Shown piece by piece: positions 7,814 to 16,446 of a stretch of DNA of 64,000 nucleotides (position 1 is its first letter; the number at the start of each line of letters is the position of its first letter). A model generated the notes under the pieces. The model was not told the DNA's origin and ran no database searches. It worked only from the letters and a program-made list of their open reading frames with translations. Source of the DNA: Bacillota bacterium. Its GTDB lineage: Bacteria > Bacillota > Clostridia > Christensenellales > SZUA-584. The position numbers and the translations under genes were made by a program. Location: positions 16,889 to 80,888 of the forward strand of contig JAEWTL010000093.1 in the NCBI GenBank assembly GCA_023459495.1. The letters run 5' to 3'.

Positions 7814-9391
7814 CTAATACCGCGCGAACCGGTGCATCAGAGCCTCGGCACAGCGCATGCCATCCACTGCGGCCGAGACGATGCCGCCCGCGTACCCCGC
7901 ACCTTCACCTGCGGGATATAAGCCTGATACGCTTTCGGCTTCACAGTTATCGCCGCGCAGGATGCGCACCGGCGACGACGTGCGCGTCTCCACGCCTGTC
8001 AGCACCGCATCCGGGCGATCAAAGCCTTTCAGCTTGGTTCCAAAATCGCGCAAACCCGCCGCAATACCGTCCGATACGGAATCCGGCAGACAGCTGCGCA
8101 AGTCGGCAAGCGCTATGCCCGGACGATAGGATGGGCGTACATCACCTAAACGCACAGACGCCCGCTTCGCCATAAAATCGCCCACAGCCTGCACAGGCGC
8201 AGCAAACCCTTCCCGATACGCGGCACGCTCCCAGCGCTGCGCGAATCGCAGACCACCCAGCGGTCCGGGCTCAAAATCCTCCACGCTCACGCCAACAACC
8301 ACTGCGCTGTTGGAATTCTCCGCATTGCGTGCGTAATAGCTCATGCCGTTCACCGCGAGCCCGCCCGGCTCGGTCGCGGAGCAGATTACTTCTCCGCCCG
8401 GACACATGCAGAACGTGTACACGCCGCGATCCTTATGACGCGATTTCAGTATGTATTCCGCCGCGCCCAGCCGCGGATGTCCGAACGCCAGCCCATACTG
8501 CGCCCGGTCAATCATCTCACGTGGATGTTCGACGCGCAGCCCGACGGCAAACGGCTTGGGCGCCATAGCCACACCACTGCCCAACAGCAACTCAAACGTA
8601 TCGCGCGCACTATGGCCGATCGCCAGCACTGCCGCGCGCGTGGCTTCCCGCCGCTCCTCGCCGTTCTTCCTATAGCATATGCCGGACAACGCGCCGTCCG
8701 TGACGAAAATACCGCAAAGCCGGCTCTCGAATTCCACCTGCCCGCCTAAATGACGGATGCGCTCGACGATACCGTTCACCGCCGCGCGGATATGCTCCGT
8801 ACCGGTGTGCGGCTTTGCCAGCACCAATATTTCCTGCGGCGCGCCGCATTCCGCCAGCATTTCGAGCACCGCCTCGCTGCGCGGGTCCTTGATACGCGTG
8901 GTGAGCTTGCCATCCGAAAACGCACCCGCTCCGCCCGCGCCAAAGCATACGTTGCTCTCCGGGTCGAGCAGCCCCCGGCTGCACAGCGCTTCCACATCGC
9001 GCTCCCGCGCTTCAATATCGCGCCCGCGCTCGATGAGCAATGGCGCATAGCCGTGCTGTGCTAAGGTCAGTGCCGCAAACAGTCCACACGGCCCCGCGCC
9101 GATCACCACCGGCCTGCTGCACGGCTCGCTGCCGTATTCGATTTCGGGTGGGGTGTACTCCTCTGCTGCGCCGAACTGCGCCTCCAGCTTTCGCTGCAGC
9201 CCCGCGTCCTGCAGCGCCACATGCACCGTATAGACGAGGTGAATATCCTTGCGGCGCGAGTCCAGCGACTGACGCTTCACGCGCAGCGCCGCGATGTCCG
9301 CTTCACGCACACCGAGCCGCCTTGCAGCCTCAACCCGGATATCTCCATCGCCACTGTCCAGCGGCATCGCTATACCCGATATCTCAATCAC
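7814..9391 (-). CDS. FAD-dependent oxidoreductase (COG2509-like)
   Basis: NAD(P)/FAD-dependent oxidoreductase family protein, 525 aa. An N-terminal domain of about 90 residues precedes a Rossmann dinucleotide-binding motif, VVIGAGPCGLFAA (95-107). Further along are the FAD-family segments FGAGGAGAFSDGKLTTR and, near the C terminus, GLYPAGEGAGYAGGI. These are typical of the uncharacterised COG2509 dehydrogenases. The start is GTG at 9391 with an AGAGGA site. It follows cdaR on the same strand with a 126-base gap that holds a strong hairpin. I recall this family next to cdaA-cdaR in other clostridia, which would hint at a cell-envelope or precursor-related role, but the reaction is unknown. Confidence 0.8.
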   Translation of the reverse strand: MIEISGIAMPLDSGDGDIRVEAARRLGVREADIAALRVKRQSLDSRRKDIHLVYTVHVALQDAGLQRKLEAQFGAAEEYTPPEIEYGSEPCSRPVVIGAGPCGLFAALTLAQHGYAPLLIERGRDIEARERDVEALCSRGLLDPESNVCFGAGGAGAFSDGKLTTRIKDPRSEAVLEMLAECGAPQEILVLAKPHTGTEHIRAAVNGIVERIRHLGGQVEFESRLCGIFVTDGALSGICYRKNGEERREATRAAVLAIGHSARDTFELLLGSGVAMAPKPFAVGLRVEHPREMIDRAQYGLAFGHPRLGAAEYILKSRHKDRGVYTFCMCPGGEVICSATEPGGLAVNGMSYYARNAENSNSAVVVGVSVEDFEPGPLGGLRFAQRWERAAYREGFAAPVQAVGDFMAKRASVRLGDVRPSYRPGIALADLRSCLPDSVSDGIAAGLRDFGTKLKGFDRPDAVLTGVETRTSSPVRILRGDNCEAESVSGLYPAGEGAGYAGGIVSAAVDGMRCAEALMHRFARY

Positions 9392-9428
9392 TTAAGCTTT
9401 CCTCTCTTCGTAACAAACCATTTATACC

Positions 9429-9468
9429 AAATAAACGGGCGGCCACTGGCCGCCCCTATAGTTTATTT
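9429..9468. repeat. GGGCGGCC inverted repeat with A/T-rich outer arms
   Basis: Inner perfect stem GGGCGGCC (9437-9444) / GGCCGCCC (9448-9455). Outer arms AAATAAAC (9429-9436) / GTTTATTT (9461-9468) are separated from the inner stem by five bases on one side. It lies between cdaR and the FAD protein gene and looks like an interspersed hairpin element; it could also attenuate transcription. Confidence 0.6.
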
Positions 9469-9517
9469 TAAATTGCCGACGATATCAATATGCAGGCGCT
9501 TCGTACACCTCGAATTG

Positions 9518-10774
9518 CTATCCCCGCGTGATGGTCACCGTGATGGTTAGCGGTCTCGGTGTAAAGTTCTCCGACGCAAACCCTTCCGGAAGCTCAAACA
9601 GTATGTCCACCGTATAAGTACCTTCGCCATAGCCGTTGAGGTCGATATACGGCACCACGTCCGCCGCGGTCAGCGTAGACATGGCCGACACCCCGGCCAG
9701 CACCGTAACGTCCACCTCGGTTTGTGAAAGCTGAACGTTAAGCCCTTTGCCGAGATTCCGCACATCGATCCCCACTCCGGTGAAATCCTCGGTAGCTGTC
9801 TTTTCGCGGATGGTGACCGTCACCTGCGCCTGCGTTGTCCCCAGCACAGTTACACCTTCAGGCGGCTGATAATAGAGCATCACCGACACGTCCCCGCTTG
9901 CGTCGCTCACACTGTATGGCACGAGCGGGATCGACGTAACCCCCGCCAGCGCTTCCTCCGTACCCGCGATTCGGACGGTTGCTGGATCGCATTCGATACT
10001 CTTGACTTCAAAACCGGGCGCAAGGCTGTCCTGCCCGAAGATGGAGCTTTGCACATCCACCGGCACCGTTTTTACAGGTAATATGTCCATGCCGACGATT
10101 ACCGACGGCAGGCTCTGGCTGAACAGGTTGGGATCAAGGGCGTTATCTTCGTCGTCAAGCACTGTTACGCTCATGCTCTTTTTCTTCCACTCCGTCAGTC
10201 CGGAGAGGTCGATGGGGCAAACCGCCCGTACCGCCTTGGCAATATCCGACCGCGCTCCGGAAATCGTCACCACGTCGGGCTCGAACACCGGCTCACTCGC
10301 ATAATAGCCTGTTTCCGCGCGGCCTGTAAATTGGGGTGTAACCGGTAGCGGACGCGACGTATATTTATCAATGTACAGTTTGACCGTTTTCGAACCGATC
10401 ACTTCAGCCGTACCGTAAGGGCTCGACGCCTTGATTTCAAATGTCAACTCGCCGGTGCTGCTAACCTTTGCCAGATCCACCGTGGCTGTCACGTTGTCCT
10501 TGGTCACGTATTTCGCGTTGTTCTGATCTACTTCCACGCGAATGCCGACCGTAAGCACGGCATCTGATAAAGTGTTGGAGACGGCAAGACCGTTGGCCTG
10601 CAACTCCGCAGTGCCAGTATAGTTTACCTGAATATTGTCGAACGTTCTTTCCCGCACCGGGTTGGTCTGAGCGAGCACATAACTCCACAACACAATGGCA
10701 AACAGCACCGCCATGATTTTGAGCGGAAGGTTGTTCTTCAGCAAGCCCCAGATGAAATTCAGCACCTTCTTCAT
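9518..10774 (-). CDS. cdaR: CdaR, YbbR-domain regulator of diadenylate cyclase
   Basis: Membrane-anchored extracytoplasmic protein, 418 aa, with a single N-terminal membrane helix (about 17-36) and repeated YbbR domains across the rest. Known members bind CdaA and modulate its c-di-AMP synthesis. The start overlaps the cdaA stop by four bases (ATGA), so the two are translationally coupled. The usual Bacillus third gene glmM is not in the window; an FAD-dependent oxidoreductase follows instead. Confidence 0.9.
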   Translation of the reverse strand: MKKVLNFIWGLLKNNLPLKIMAVLFAIVLWSYVLAQTNPVRERTFDNIQVNYTGTAELQANGLAVSNTLSDAVLTVGIRVEVDQNNAKYVTKDNVTATVDLAKVSSTGELTFEIKASSPYGTAEVIGSKTVKLYIDKYTSRPLPVTPQFTGRAETGYYASEPVFEPDVVTISGARSDIAKAVRAVCPIDLSGLTEWKKKSMSVTVLDDEDNALDPNLFSQSLPSVIVGMDILPVKTVPVDVQSSIFGQDSLAPGFEVKSIECDPATVRIAGTEEALAGVTSIPLVPYSVSDASGDVSVMLYYQPPEGVTVLGTTQAQVTVTIREKTATEDFTGVGIDVRNLGKGLNVQLSQTEVDVTVLAGVSAMSTLTAADVVPYIDLNGYGEGTYTVDILFELPEGFASENFTPRPLTITVTITRG

Positions 10775-11613
10775 TCCGCTTCACGACCTTTTCTCTTGAT
10801 GCGCAGCACATGATGCTTGCCTGCCTGCTTGATCATGTAAAGGTCTTCGAGCAGGTCGCGGATCGCCTTGGAATCCAGATAGCGCACAAGGCTGCCGTCC
10901 TGCGCGACCGAGATTACGCCTGTCTCTTCGGATACGACGAGCGTCACGCTGTCGGACACTTCGGATACACCGAGCGCCGCGCGATGTCGCGTACCCAGTT
11001 CCTGCCCGATCTGCTTGTTTTCGCTCAGAGGCAAAAAGCAGCCTGCCGCTTCCACGCGGCCGTCGCTGATGATAACCGCGCCGTCGTGCAGCGGCGAATT
11101 GATAAAAAACAGGTTTTCGAGCAGCTCGGCGGATATGCGCGCATCAAGGCGCGTTCCGCTTTCGATCACATCCCGGAGCCCGGTCTTGCGCTCGAACACG
11201 ATCAGCGCACCCACGCGCTTTTTGGACAGGCTGAGCACAGCCTTCAATATCTGTTCAACGTTTTCGGAGGCGTTATTGATGGTGGATGGTCCGAGCTCGA
11301 TGCTGCCGCGGCCGATTTTGGCCAGCACGCGCCGCAATTCGGGCTGGAAGATCACGACGAGCAGGACAGCACCGATGTTGAGCACATACTGCATGATCCA
11401 GTACGTTCCCGCGAGATCTAGCAGATCGGCCACCCAAGCGGCCACAAGGATAATCCCAAGGCCCTTCAATACCTGCATCGCCCGTGTTTTGGATGTCAGC
11501 TTTAACAGCCAGTAGATGATGACGCTCAAAAGCAGGATGTCAAGGACATCCTTCCATCCAAAGTTGGATAAGCTTTCGATTATAGCGTTGTAGATCGCTT
11601 CCAAAAAAAACAC
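10771..11613 (-). CDS. cdaA: Diadenylate cyclase CdaA
   Basis: Makes the second messenger c-di-AMP from two ATP, 280 aa. Three N-terminal membrane helices (about 24-38, 50-67 and 73-90) are followed by the cytoplasmic DAC domain with the catalytic DGA (177-179, SPLHDGAVII) and RHR (209-211, GTRHRAALG) motifs. Length and layout are those of the CdaA/DacA class found in Firmicutes, where c-di-AMP controls potassium uptake and osmotic balance. Translationally coupled to cdaR. An inverted repeat at 11661-11682 lies in the leader. Confidence 0.95.
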   Translation of the reverse strand: MFFLEAIYNAIIESLSNFGWKDVLDILLLSVIIYWLLKLTSKTRAMQVLKGLGIILVAAWVADLLDLAGTYWIMQYVLNIGAVLLVVIFQPELRRVLAKIGRGSIELGPSTINNASENVEQILKAVLSLSKKRVGALIVFERKTGLRDVIESGTRLDARISAELLENLFFINSPLHDGAVIISDGRVEAAGCFLPLSENKQIGQELGTRHRAALGVSEVSDSVTLVVSEETGVISVAQDGSLVRYLDSKAIRDLLEDLYMIKQAGKHHVLRIKRKGREAE

Positions 11614-12002
11614 CCTTCGCTTAGATTCCCACTGCCACCCTTTTTCTGCTCCACAGCTTCAATGAACATACGCATGTTCATTATATGCGCTATGATAAAT
11701 TATAACCTGATTATAAACGAAAAAAAGTAAAATGCCTATCCCTATTTTTGAACAGTTTGAGAAACTAACCAGAGAAAAGCGGCTCTGCAAGCACCTCTCG
11801 GGGCTATGAGCCAATTAAGGCCGCGGCAGTTTTTGTTGTCCCTTTGCCCTTTCAGACCTTATCTTTTTATGGTATGATGATTAAAAGCTTACAGCGAATC
11901 CGAATACGCAAAATCGCATTGCCTGCAGGAATTATCCCATATCGGGTTCTGCTCTCCGGGATTTATCATAGCCGCAGAACAATTATCAAAGGAGACATAA
12001 GG
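11614..12002. other. 389-bp divergent intergenic region upstream of cdaA
   Basis: Holds the cdaA promoter region on the minus strand (several TATAAT-like hexamers around 11680-11720, one at 11680-11685), the inverted repeat at 11661-11682, and the leader of the plus-strand membrane protein gene with an AAAGGAG site at about 11990. No gene or RNA structure was recognised in 11720-11870. Confidence 0.5.
11661..11682. promoter_or_regulatory. Perfect 9-bp inverted repeat in the cdaA leader
   Basis: AATGAACAT and ATGTTCATT arms are separated by four bases. The repeat sits directly downstream of a minus-strand TATAAT (11680-11685), 48 bases before the cdaA start. Position fits a repressor operator at the transcription start or a small 5' hairpin. 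No regulator can be assigned. Confidence 0.5.
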
Positions 12003-12461
12003 ATGGACAGTATAAAAAGCGCCCAAACCTCCGGACAAACCGCACCTGCCTCCCCGTATACGCCTCCGGCCTCATTTGACCCTGTCGAAGCAGATAAAAA
12101 GCGGAAGCGGAGACTGGGCTTGATTATCGGTCTCTCAGTCGGAATACCCGTTTTGGTAATAACCGCCCTGATTTTAGTTTTTATATACTCACCGCAAATC
12201 ATCGGTATGACCGAAAATGCCAACGCTGCTGTTACAAATGCCGATGCCCGCAGCATCGCCACCGGGGTCAATGCGTACAACGCACTGAATCCGGATGCTG
12301 ACCCCATTGACACAAAAGAAGAGCTTGCCGCAGCCGCCGCAGACGGTTCGGCCGGCGTGCTTGGTCCGTTTTGGCCTGAAAGTGTTACGGACGTTGACGC
12401 AGCGCTGCAATTGATCGAATTTGAAAACAGCGTCGCAACCGTAATCACTCCCGCGGATTAG
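12003..12461 (+). CDS. Small single-pass membrane protein with a pilin-like helix
   Basis: A 152-aa protein of unknown function. A Pro/Ser/Ala-rich N terminus with a basic KKRKRR cluster is followed by one membrane helix (about 38-60) and then a helical segment rich in Ala and Asn (NAAVTNADARSIATGVNAYN). That segment resembles the part of type IV pilins just after their membrane helix. No prepilin peptidase site (G before F/M at the membrane helix) is visible, so it is not a typical pilin. The start at 12003 has an AAAGGAG site nine bases upstream. The gene stands alone, divergent from cdaA. Confidence 0.65.
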   Translation: MDSIKSAQTSGQTAPASPYTPPASFDPVEADKKRKRRLGLIIGLSVGIPVLVITALILVFIYSPQIIGMTENANAAVTNADARSIATGVNAYNALNPDADPIDTKEELAAAAADGSAGVLGPFWPESVTDVDAALQLIEFENSVATVITPAD

Positions 12462-12608
12462 TCAGCCTCTTTTGAAGAATCTACGGTTAACAGCGGGATA
12501 CAGCGTTTTTATTCCATTGTAAAATTAACAGTTGATTTTTGAACGCCGTATGCTATAATGTTTTTTGCGGCTTTAGCGCCGCAATCCGGGGCAAGGGGTG
12601 AAAATGCG

Positions 12609-12809
12609 ATGAAACAAGGGATCCATCCCGAATACCACCAGTGCAAAGTGACCTGTGCGTGCGGAGAAACGTTCGTCACCGGTTCGACGAAGAAAGAGAT
12701 GAGAGTGGACATTTGCTCCAAATGCCATCCTTTCTTTACGGGCAAACAAAAGCTGGTCGATACGGGCGGGCGCGTTGACCGTTTCAACAAAAGATACGGC
12801 ATCAAATAG
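12609..12809 (+). CDS. rpmE: 50S ribosomal protein L31, zinc-binding form
   Basis: 66-aa L31 beginning [10 protein letters not shown]. The zinc cysteines C16, C18, C36 and C39 are kept (CAC and CSKC), so this is the C+ form replaced by a zinc-free paralog under zinc starvation in many bacteria. The ATG at 12609 is used with a GGGGTG site upstream. It is followed by its own terminator and then yqhQ-prmC-prfA, a conserved Firmicute order. Confidence 0.95.
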   Translation: MKQGIHPEYHQCKVTCACGETFVTGSTKKEMRVDICSKCHPFFTGKQKLVDTGGRVDRFNKRYGIK

Positions 12810-12825
12810 TCGCCTAGGACTAATG

Positions 12826-12850
12826 CAGACCGGAAATCGGTCTGTTTTAC
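12826..12850 (+). terminator. Terminator after rpmE
   Basis: Stem CAGACCG/CGGTCTG with a 4-base loop (gaaa, then t) followed by TTTTACTTT, 17 bases past the rpmE stop. Confidence 0.7.
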
Positions 12851-12852
12851 TT

Positions 12853-12922
12853 TATAATGCTTCTGCGATTTTGGAGCATTATACTCCGACGGACAAACAT
12901 TCTTCTGATGTGTTTGTCCGTC
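12853..12922 (+). promoter_or_regulatory. Two tandem perfect hairpins upstream of yqhQ
   Basis: First stem: 9 bp, 12853-12861 with 12875-12883. Second stem: 12 bp, 12888-12899 with 12911-12922. Neither is followed by a T-run, so they are not ordinary terminators. They would lie in or before the leader of the yqhQ-prmC-prfA operon. The TATAAT at 12853-12858 could also be a -10. Confidence 0.5.
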
Positions 12923-12985
12923 TCCGCAATAGCGGCTCACTCATAAGGCCGCTTCAACGAAAGATTCGGGCCAAATGCCCGGGGA

Positions 12986-14035
12986 ATGAGGCAACCGGTG
13001 AAAAAATGTAATATCGGCGGCCAGGGGGTTTTGGAAGGCGTCATGATGCGCTCCGAGACGACAGCCGGGCTTGCGGTGCGCAAGGCAACAGGCGAGATCG
13101 TATTCGAGCGTGAGCCGGTCAAATCCGCGGCCAAGAAGAACTGGTTTACCCGGCTGCTGTTCGTGCGCGGCGTGGTGTCTTTTGTCGATATGATGAAGTA
13201 CGGCATGAGCACCATCACCAAATCCGCCAAGATGTATGGCGAAGAGGATGCCGAATACGAGCCAAACCGATTTGAAAAATTTATTGCCAACAAAACGGGC
13301 AAGGACGTGATGGACATCGCCATGGGCTTTGCGGTGGTGCTGGCTATCGCGCTCGCTGTGGGCATATTCTTTATTCTGCCTAATGTGCTTGCCAACCTGC
13401 TGCAGGGATGGATCTACGGCCGGGACATAGCGCTTACCTCCTCCCAGCAGTTCGTCATGAACCTGATCGACGGCGGCATTCGGCTCGTAATATTCATTGT
13501 TTATATACTGGGCGTTACGCTCATGAAGGACATCAAGCGCGTATTCCGGTATCACGGCGCAGAGCACAAGACGATCAACTGCTATGAGCACGAGGAACCG
13601 CTCACTGTGGAGAACATCCAGAAGTACAGGACGTTGCATCCGCGCTGCGGAACCAGCTACCTGCTGCTCGTGATGGTGCTCTCAATCCTGCTCTTCTCCC
13701 TTCTGGGCTGGAGCAACGCGTGGTACATCAAAATTGGCCTGCGGCTGCTGATGCTGCCCGTGGTGGCAGGTGTGGCATACGAGTTCTTAAAGTTTGCGGC
13801 GCTCAGCGACAACCTGTTCTTCCGTATTATCCGCTGGCCGGGGCTGATGCTGCAGAAGCTGACCACCGCTCAGCCGGACGACTCCATGGTGGAAGTGGCC
13901 ATCGTGGCGTTCAACGCGGCCTTAAACGAGATGACCATGGATGAGCTTCAGGCGCTGGCCGACAGCTATAATCATTCGCCGCAGACCGCAGCAAAAAAAG
14001 AGGAAGAAGAGGCCAATCCGCAGCCGGAAGAATAA
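12986..14035 (+). CDS. yqhQ: YqhQ-like DUF1385 membrane protein
   Basis: A 349-aa DUF1385 protein with several predicted membrane helices (two between about 110 and 180, two to three between about 215 and 285). The family signature segments NIGGQGVLEGVMMRS near the start and FRYHGAEHKTINCYE in the middle are present; the conserved His/Glu/Cys suggest a metal site or catalysis, but function is unproven. The C-terminal tail is acidic and rich in Glu. The start is uncertain: the ATG at 12986, or the GTG four codons on, which sits better behind a GAGG site. It precedes prmC by four bases in a conserved rpmE-yqhQ-prmC-prfA order. Confidence 0.85.
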   Translation: MRQPVKKCNIGGQGVLEGVMMRSETTAGLAVRKATGEIVFEREPVKSAAKKNWFTRLLFVRGVVSFVDMMKYGMSTITKSAKMYGEEDAEYEPNRFEKFIANKTGKDVMDIAMGFAVVLAIALAVGIFFILPNVLANLLQGWIYGRDIALTSSQQFVMNLIDGGIRLVIFIVYILGVTLMKDIKRVFRYHGAEHKTINCYEHEEPLTVENIQKYRTLHPRCGTSYLLLVMVLSILLFSLLGWSNAWYIKIGLRLLMLPVVAGVAYEFLKFAALSDNLFFRIIRWPGLMLQKLTTAQPDDSMVEVAIVAFNAALNEMTMDELQALADSYNHSPQTAAKKEEEEANPQPEE

Positions 14036-14039
14036 AGTC

Positions 14040-14879
14040 ATGACAGCAAGGGAAGCATTCATTTCCGTCCGGGATAAATTAAGGGAGGCCAAGGTCACCG
14101 AGCCGGAGGCCAAGGCACGGGAGATTGTGGCGCATGCGCTCAAGATCGACTATGCTGATATCTTTTTTTATCAGCGCGTGGAACCGGACGCTTTGGAGGC
14201 CATCAGCGCTATGGCGCAGCGGTGTGCGCAGGGAGAGCCTGTGCAGTATATTACGGGTCTGGCCTATTTCCGCCATCTGACGCTTTCCGTCACGCCCGAC
14301 GTGCTGATTCCCCGTAAAGAGACGGAGCTTGTCGCCGAAAAAGCCATTGATCTCGTGAAGGAGCACGGCTTTCAGACAGTGCTCGACATGTGTACGGGCA
14401 GCGGCTGTATCGCTGTCTCGCTCGCGACGGAAACGTCCGTGACTGTGGAGGCCTGCGATATCAGCGAGAAAGCGCTGGTTGTCGCACGGCGCAACGCGCT
14501 GGAAGGCGGTGCGACGGTGCGCTTTTTTACAAGCGACATGTTCGCAGGCGCAGACCGTCCGTATGATCTCATTGTGTGTAACCCGCCCTATGTCAGCGAA
14601 GAGGAGTATGAGACGCTCTCCGTCGATGTACACGACTATGAACCGCGCCTCGCGCTCGTCGCAGAGGACGGCGGATATGCCTTCTACCGGAGAATCGCGG
14701 CTGAGGCTTCGCAATACCTGACGGAAGGCGGCATGCTCGTGCTGGAGATCGGCGCGCAGCAGGCTCCCGGGGTGGAGGCGCTGCTGCAAAGCGCGTTTAC
14801 GTCTGTCATGCGTTACAAAGATTACGAGGGCCGGAACCGCATCGTGACCGCCCAGAAAAAACAGGTGTGCCATGTTTGA
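14040..14879 (+). CDS. prmC: Release factor glutamine methyltransferase PrmC
   Basis: Methylates the Gln of the GGQ motif in peptide release factors using SAM, 279 aa. A small N-terminal helical domain recognises the factor. The SAM motif is [10 protein letters not shown] (116-125) and the active-site NPPY is at 181-184. It overlaps the start of its substrate gene prfA by eight bases, so the enzyme and RF1 are translationally coupled. The start is ATG 14040, with only a weak GGAAGA site. Confidence 0.95.
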   Translation: MTAREAFISVRDKLREAKVTEPEAKAREIVAHALKIDYADIFFYQRVEPDALEAISAMAQRCAQGEPVQYITGLAYFRHLTLSVTPDVLIPRKETELVAEKAIDLVKEHGFQTVLDMCTGSGCIAVSLATETSVTVEACDISEKALVVARRNALEGGATVRFFTSDMFAGADRPYDLIVCNPPYVSEEEYETLSVDVHDYEPRLALVAEDGGYAFYRRIAAEASQYLTEGGMLVLEIGAQQAPGVEALLQSAFTSVMRYKDYEGRNRIVTAQKKQVCHV

Positions 14880-15936
14880 TAAATTAGAAGATTCCAAACG
14901 CAGATTCAGCCAGCTTGAGGCTGAGCTGAGCAAGCCGGAGACGGTCGCCAATCAGGAGCTTTACACGAAGCTTGCTCGGGAGCACTCCTCCCTTTCAGAG
15001 ATTGTCGCCGGATACGACGAATACCAATCCATCACCAGGCAGATTGCCGAACTGAAGCAGATGGCAAACGACAGCGATCCGGATATCGCCGCCATGGCGA
15101 GCGAGGAGCTGGGCCCTATGCTGGAAAAGCAGGCCACCCAATCCGAAGCACTGCGCTTTCTGCTGCTCCCCAAGGACCCCAATGACGAACGCAACGTGGT
15201 TCTCGAAATCAGGGCCGGCACAGGCGGTGACGAAGCCGCGCTGTTTGGCGGCGATCTGCTGCGCATGTACCAGCGTTACGCCGAACGTACCGGTTACGGC
15301 ATCGAGTGGCTTGCGTCCAACATGACGGAACTGGGCGGTGTCAAAGAAGTCACGCTGCTGATCTCCGGCCGCGGCGCGTATTCGCGTCTTAAATACGAGA
15401 GCGGCGTGCACCGCGTGCAGCGCGTGCCCGAGACCGAGTCCTCCGGTCGCATCCATACCTCCGCCGCGACGGTGGCCGTGCTGCCCGAGGCGCAGGACGT
15501 GGATATCGAAATTAACCCCAATGACCTGCGGATCGACGTATACCGGTCTTCCGGCCACGGTGGGCAGAGCGTCAACACGACCGACTCGGCAGTGCGCGTT
15601 ACGCACATCCCAACCGGCCTTGTGGTCACCTGTCAGGACGAGAAATCGCAGCTGAAGAACAAGGATAAAGCGCTTAAGGTGCTCAAGGCGCGTCTGTACG
15701 ATGCAGCCAAGCAGGCGCAGGAAAAAGAGTACTCGCAGAGCCGCAAGAGCCAGGTGGGCAGCGGAGACCGCAGCGAGCGCATCCGCACCTACAACTTCCC
15801 GCAGGGCCGCGTCACCGACCACCGCATTGGACTCACGCTCTACCGGCTGGAACAGTTCCTCGACGGCGATCTCAATGAGATGATCGACGCGTTGATCCTC
15901 GACGACAAGGCCAGAGCGCTGTCCGCGCAGGAATAA
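14872..15936 (+). CDS. prfA: Peptide chain release factor 1
   Basis: Recognises UAA and UAG stop codons and triggers release, 354 aa. The codon-recognition PxT motif is PET at 186-188 ([14 protein letters not shown]), and the catalytic GGQ is at 230-232 ([13 protein letters not shown]). Full length for RF1. The start lies inside the prmC end. A strong terminator follows at 15945-15969. Confidence 0.97.
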   Translation: MFDKLEDSKRRFSQLEAELSKPETVANQELYTKLAREHSSLSEIVAGYDEYQSITRQIAELKQMANDSDPDIAAMASEELGPMLEKQATQSEALRFLLLPKDPNDERNVVLEIRAGTGGDEAALFGGDLLRMYQRYAERTGYGIEWLASNMTELGGVKEVTLLISGRGAYSRLKYESGVHRVQRVPETESSGRIHTSAATVAVLPEAQDVDIEINPNDLRIDVYRSSGHGGQSVNTTDSAVRVTHIPTGLVVTCQDEKSQLKNKDKALKVLKARLYDAAKQAQEKEYSQSRKSQVGSGDRSERIRTYNFPQGRVTDHRIGLTLYRLEQFLDGDLNEMIDALILDDKARALSAQE

Positions 15937-15944
15937 TCAATCAG

Positions 15945-15969
15945 GCTTCGCAGATTGCGAAGCTTTTTT
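15945..15969 (+). terminator. Rho-independent terminator after prfA
   Basis: Perfect 8-bp stem GCTTCGCA/TGCGAAGC (15945-15952 with 15956-15963), 3-base loop, six T. Confidence 0.9.
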
Positions 15970-15987
15970 ATTGGGCAGGAGGGTTTT

Positions 15988-16425
15988 ATGCAAAGCGATA
16001 TTGTGATACGCCCGGCGACCATCAGCGATGCCCCGCGGATATGTAAGATCAACCGCGATAGTCTCGGTTACGATTTTCCGCCGGATAAAACGAAAGCACG
16101 CCTCTCGCTGGTTCTGGCCAGCGCGGACTGCGTGCTTGTTGCGTGCTGCGGCAGTGAAGCGGTCGGTTATATCCATGGCAGCAGCTACGAATGCGTATAC
16201 TGCGACCCGCTCAAAAACATAGTGGCGCTTGCTGTCGATCCGGCTCACCGCCACCTGGGTATTGGACGGATGCTCCTTTCAGCGCTGGAGGATTGGGCGC
16301 AGTCGGAAGGGTGCGCCGGTGTGCGGCTCGTCTCCGGGTTTGAGCGTCAGAAAGCGCACCAATTCTACCTGCACTGCGGATACATGCACCGCAAGGACCA
16401 GAAAAACTTCATTAAGCTTTTTTAA
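15988..16425 (+). CDS. GNAT-family N-acetyltransferase
   Basis: 145-aa acetyl-CoA-dependent acetyltransferase. The fold starts at IVIRPATISDAPRIC. The acetyl-CoA motif A is present as ALAVDPAHRHLGIGRMLL (R/Q-x-x-G-x-G/A pattern), and the ending FYLHCGYMHR is typical of the RimI-like subgroup. The start at 15988 has an AGGAGGG site. Substrate unknown. It lies between the prfA terminator and the convergent collagen-like gene. Confidence 0.85.
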   Translation: MQSDIVIRPATISDAPRICKINRDSLGYDFPPDKTKARLSLVLASADCVLVACCGSEAVGYIHGSSYECVYCDPLKNIVALAVDPAHRHLGIGRMLLSALEDWAQSEGCAGVRLVSGFERQKAHQFYLHCGYMHRKDQKNFIKLF

Positions 16426-16446
16426 TCGGCCGCCTGCCGCAGCCGG

